Below, one piece after another: positions 6,014 to 7,051 of a stretch of DNA of 7,051 bases; within the stretch, counting starts at the first letter, position 1, and each line of letters opens with the position of its first letter. Made by a program: the position numbers and the translations under genes. Under the pieces are notes generated by a model. That model had not been told where the DNA came from. It saw nothing but the letters and a program-made list of their open reading frames with translations, and searched no databases. Origin of the DNA: Prevotellaceae bacterium (GTDB lineage Bacteria; Bacteroidota; Bacteroidia; Bacteroidales; UBA932); the NCBI GenBank assembly GCA_031257455.1, contig JAIROQ010000131.1, forward strand, positions 1 to 7,051, read 5' to 3'.

Positions 6014-6031
6014 AAAAAGCCCCGCAGGGGC
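6014..6031 (-). terminator. GC hairpin with T tail on the minus strand, beside the IS110 insertion
   Basis: GCCCC (6019-6023) and GGGGC (6027-6031) form a perfect stem with a 3-nt loop. On the minus strand it is followed by TTTTT, a classic intrinsic terminator shape. For the plus-strand operon it has no T tail but could still stall transcription. It lies 7 nt from the sequence matched by the IS110 target guide, so it may be part of a repeated intergenic (REP-like) unit used as an insertion site. The interval 5974-6013 shows nothing else. Confidence 0.5.
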
Positions 6032-6087
6032 GAAACGTGAATAACCCCTTAAGTTTGCAGAGAAATAAATCTGAGGTAAAATCTTTA

Positions 6088-6095
6088 TACTTTTG
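6088..6095 (+). promoter_or_regulatory. -7 box candidate for the IS110 RNA
   Basis: TACTTTTG fits TAnnTTTG exactly and lies 17 nt before the closing helix of the RNA. A TTTG at 6054-6057 is 30 nt upstream, too far for a normal -33 element, so the promoter is incomplete as seen. A -7 box alone may serve weakly. Confidence 0.4.
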
Positions 6096-6100
6096 TTGTA

Positions 6101-6270
6101 AAAAAGGCCAAGATTTAACCGATTGACGAGGGTAAACCAAGAATAACCCAAGACAGAAAAGTCTATGCCGGGAGTTGGACCTTCGTCAGTCAAGCTGAGG
6201 ATACTAAATAGAATATCAGGTTAAAAACCTATTTAAGGGGTTAGTACACACCAGCTTTCGGTTAAATCGA
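6101..6270 (+). ncRNA. IS110 bridge RNA candidate (two-loop guide RNA)
   Basis: The segment folds by eye into a multibranch RNA. A closing helix of 11 perfect pairs joins 6112-6122 and 6258-6268. Inside, the first arm pairs 6122-6132 with 6180-6190 (11 pairs including two G-U) and has an apical hairpin AGAC/GTCT (6151-6154, 6161-6164). Its open strands are 6133-6150 and 6165-6179. The second arm pairs 6192-6197 with 6252-6257 and 6202-6207 with 6241-6246, with apical hairpin AGGTT/AACCT (6218-6222, 6226-6230). Its open strands are 6208-6217 and 6231-6240. IS110 bridge RNAs have exactly this plan: a target-binding loop, then a donor-binding loop, whose open strands guide the recombinase. The expected guide matches are present (see findings). 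The 5' and 3' ends are approximate. Confidence 0.75.
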
Positions 6271-6293
6271 GTCCTACATTAAAAAATAAAGAT

Positions 6294-7051
6294 ATGGAAA
6301 AAAAAATATTTATTGGGATTGATTTCTCAAAAAAGACATTTGATGTCTCTGTAATTCATCGGAGTAATCCGGGAAATGTGCCCCATCGGCAGTTTGAGAA
6401 TACCAGCGAAGGCTGTTCGGCGCTGTTGCGGTGGATGAAAGACCTGGGTGCAGGGGTAGGACAGGAATGGTTGTTCTGTGGCGAACACACCGGCTTGTAC
6501 AGTATGTTGTTAAGTGCATTCTTAGTTAAGAGAGGCTTGTTCCTGTGGCTGGAAAATCCCTTGCAGATAAAGTTGTGTACGGGCATCAAACGCGACAAGA
6601 GCGATAAGTTAGATAGTCGGGATATCGCGTTGTACGCTTTGCGCTATCACGATCGCGCCAAGTGTTATCAACTACCACAGGCCGCCTTGAAATCGTTAGG
6701 ATTATTACTTTCCTTCCGGGAGCGTTTAGTCCGCAATAAGCGAACCTTGTTAGTGTCTTCCGGCGAGATACGTACTGTATTGCACAGAGATTCCACAGCG
6801 CGATATATCTATGAACAATCCATGAGGGATGTTGAGCGGATAAACAAGGAAATAAAAGATATTGAGCGGAAGATGCTCGCATTAATACACTCCGACGAGT
6901 GCCTGCGGGAGAACTATACCTTGATTTGTTCGATGAAGGGTATTGCGTTAATCAATACCGTAATGCTGCTAGTCTCGACGCAGAATTTCACTGGTTTTAG
7001 CACTAGCAGGCAATTTTGCTGTTATGCGGGATTGGCGCCTTTTGGGTCCCA
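6294..7051 (+). CDS. IS110-family DEDD recombinase (transposase), 3' end outside window
   Basis: The visible 252 residues cover the N-terminal RuvC-like DEDD domain and the start of the C-terminal Tnp domain; the frame is open to the window edge. Catalytic acidic residues fit the family: Asp-10 in GIDFSKKTFDV, Glu-64 in GEHTG, and Asp-104 and Asp-107 in KSDKLDSRDIA. A basic, helical linker (about 140-200, coiled-coil-like ERINKEIKDIERK) leads to the Tnp domain with SMKGIALINTVMLL and RQFCCYAGLAPFGS. The nucleophilic serine usually lies just after this GLAP motif, so the window probably ends within a few residues of it. The enzyme forms a complex with its bridge RNA to recombine donor and target DNA. 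The ATG at 6294 is the first that includes the GIDFS motif; there is no Shine-Dalgarno, only an A-rich leader. No disruption is visible, so the element may be active. Confidence 0.9.
   Translation, partial: MEKKIFIGIDFSKKTFDVSVIHRSNPGNVPHRQFENTSEGCSALLRWMKDLGAGVGQEWLFCGEHTGLYSMLLSAFLVKRGLFLWLENPLQIKLCTGIKRDKSDKLDSRDIALYALRYHDRAKCYQLPQAALKSLGLLLSFRERLVRNKRTLLVSSGEIRTVLHRDSTARYIYEQSMRDVERINKEIKDIERKMLALIHSDECLRENYTLICSMKGIALINTVMLLVSTQNFTGFSTSRQFCCYAGLAPFGS

Larger units (their letters stand above)
6045..7051 (+). mobile_element. IS110-family insertion sequence, left part (right end outside window)
   Basis: The element consists of a non-coding left end, a structured RNA region and a DEDD transposase, the order seen in the IS110 subgroup; IS1111 elements instead have the RNA downstream. 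There are no terminal inverted repeats, as usual for this family. The left boundary is put within the C-run at 6045-6048, because sequence to its left (6039-6047) matches the target-guide strand and sequence to its right (6045-6052) is complementary to the donor-guide strand. The exact dinucleotide core cannot be fixed without the right end. Confidence 0.8.

Noticed and set aside
6218..6230. AGGTT/AACCT hairpin as a transcription terminator
   Set aside because: It has no T tail and nests inside the larger second arm of the bridge RNA candidate.
1..7051. CRISPR array, tRNA or rRNA genes
   Set aside because: No regularly spaced repeats, cloverleaf or rRNA-like conserved sequence was seen on either strand.

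Overview
The window looks like a chromosome segment from a member of the Bacteroidota, probably an uncultured Bacteroidales. The grounds are promoter boxes of the TTTG-N18/19-TAnnTTTG type, near absence of Shine-Dalgarno sequences, AT-rich spacers between GC-richer genes, a TonB-dependent receptor paired with a Cys-anchored surface lipoprotein, and an IS110-type insertion sequence. No rRNA, tRNA or CRISPR array is seen.

Region 1 (1-2165) is an unusual cassette. A secreted, cysteine-rich protein of unrecognised function (752-1639) lies between two long imperfect inverted repeats (about 174-562 and 1773-2165). Each arm starts with a good Bacteroidota promoter pointing inward, and the two arms share about 330 nt of non-coding sequence with conserved hairpin potential. 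A large CTCAGCG-type palindrome (621-721) sits just upstream of the gene.

Region 2 (2179-2890) holds a minus-strand HdeD/DUF308-like membrane protein and the divergent intergenic region it shares with the next operon. That region carries a 17-bp direct repeat overlapping the likely promoter, a candidate operator.

Region 3 (2895-5973) is a compact plus-strand operon: a Fur-family metalloregulator, a TonB-dependent outer-membrane receptor with His-rich stretches, and a His-rich DUF4625-like lipoprotein. The gaps are only 24 and 16 nt. Together they look like a self-regulated metal uptake locus, with zinc the best guess from the histidines and iron possible.

Region 4 (about 6045-7051) is the left part of an IS110-family element, cut by the window end. 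The non-coding stretch before the transposase folds by eye into a closed two-loop RNA, as expected of an IS110 bridge RNA. The first loop carries a 9-nt copy of the DNA flanking the insertion, and the second loop carries the reverse complement of the element's own left end. Both have the polarity known for target and donor guides. This gives a testable reading of the element's left boundary and of a 14-bp target, GAATAACCCGGCAT.

The two observations most worth following are this bridge RNA with its readable guides, and the promoter-bearing inverted repeats around the cysteine-rich gene.
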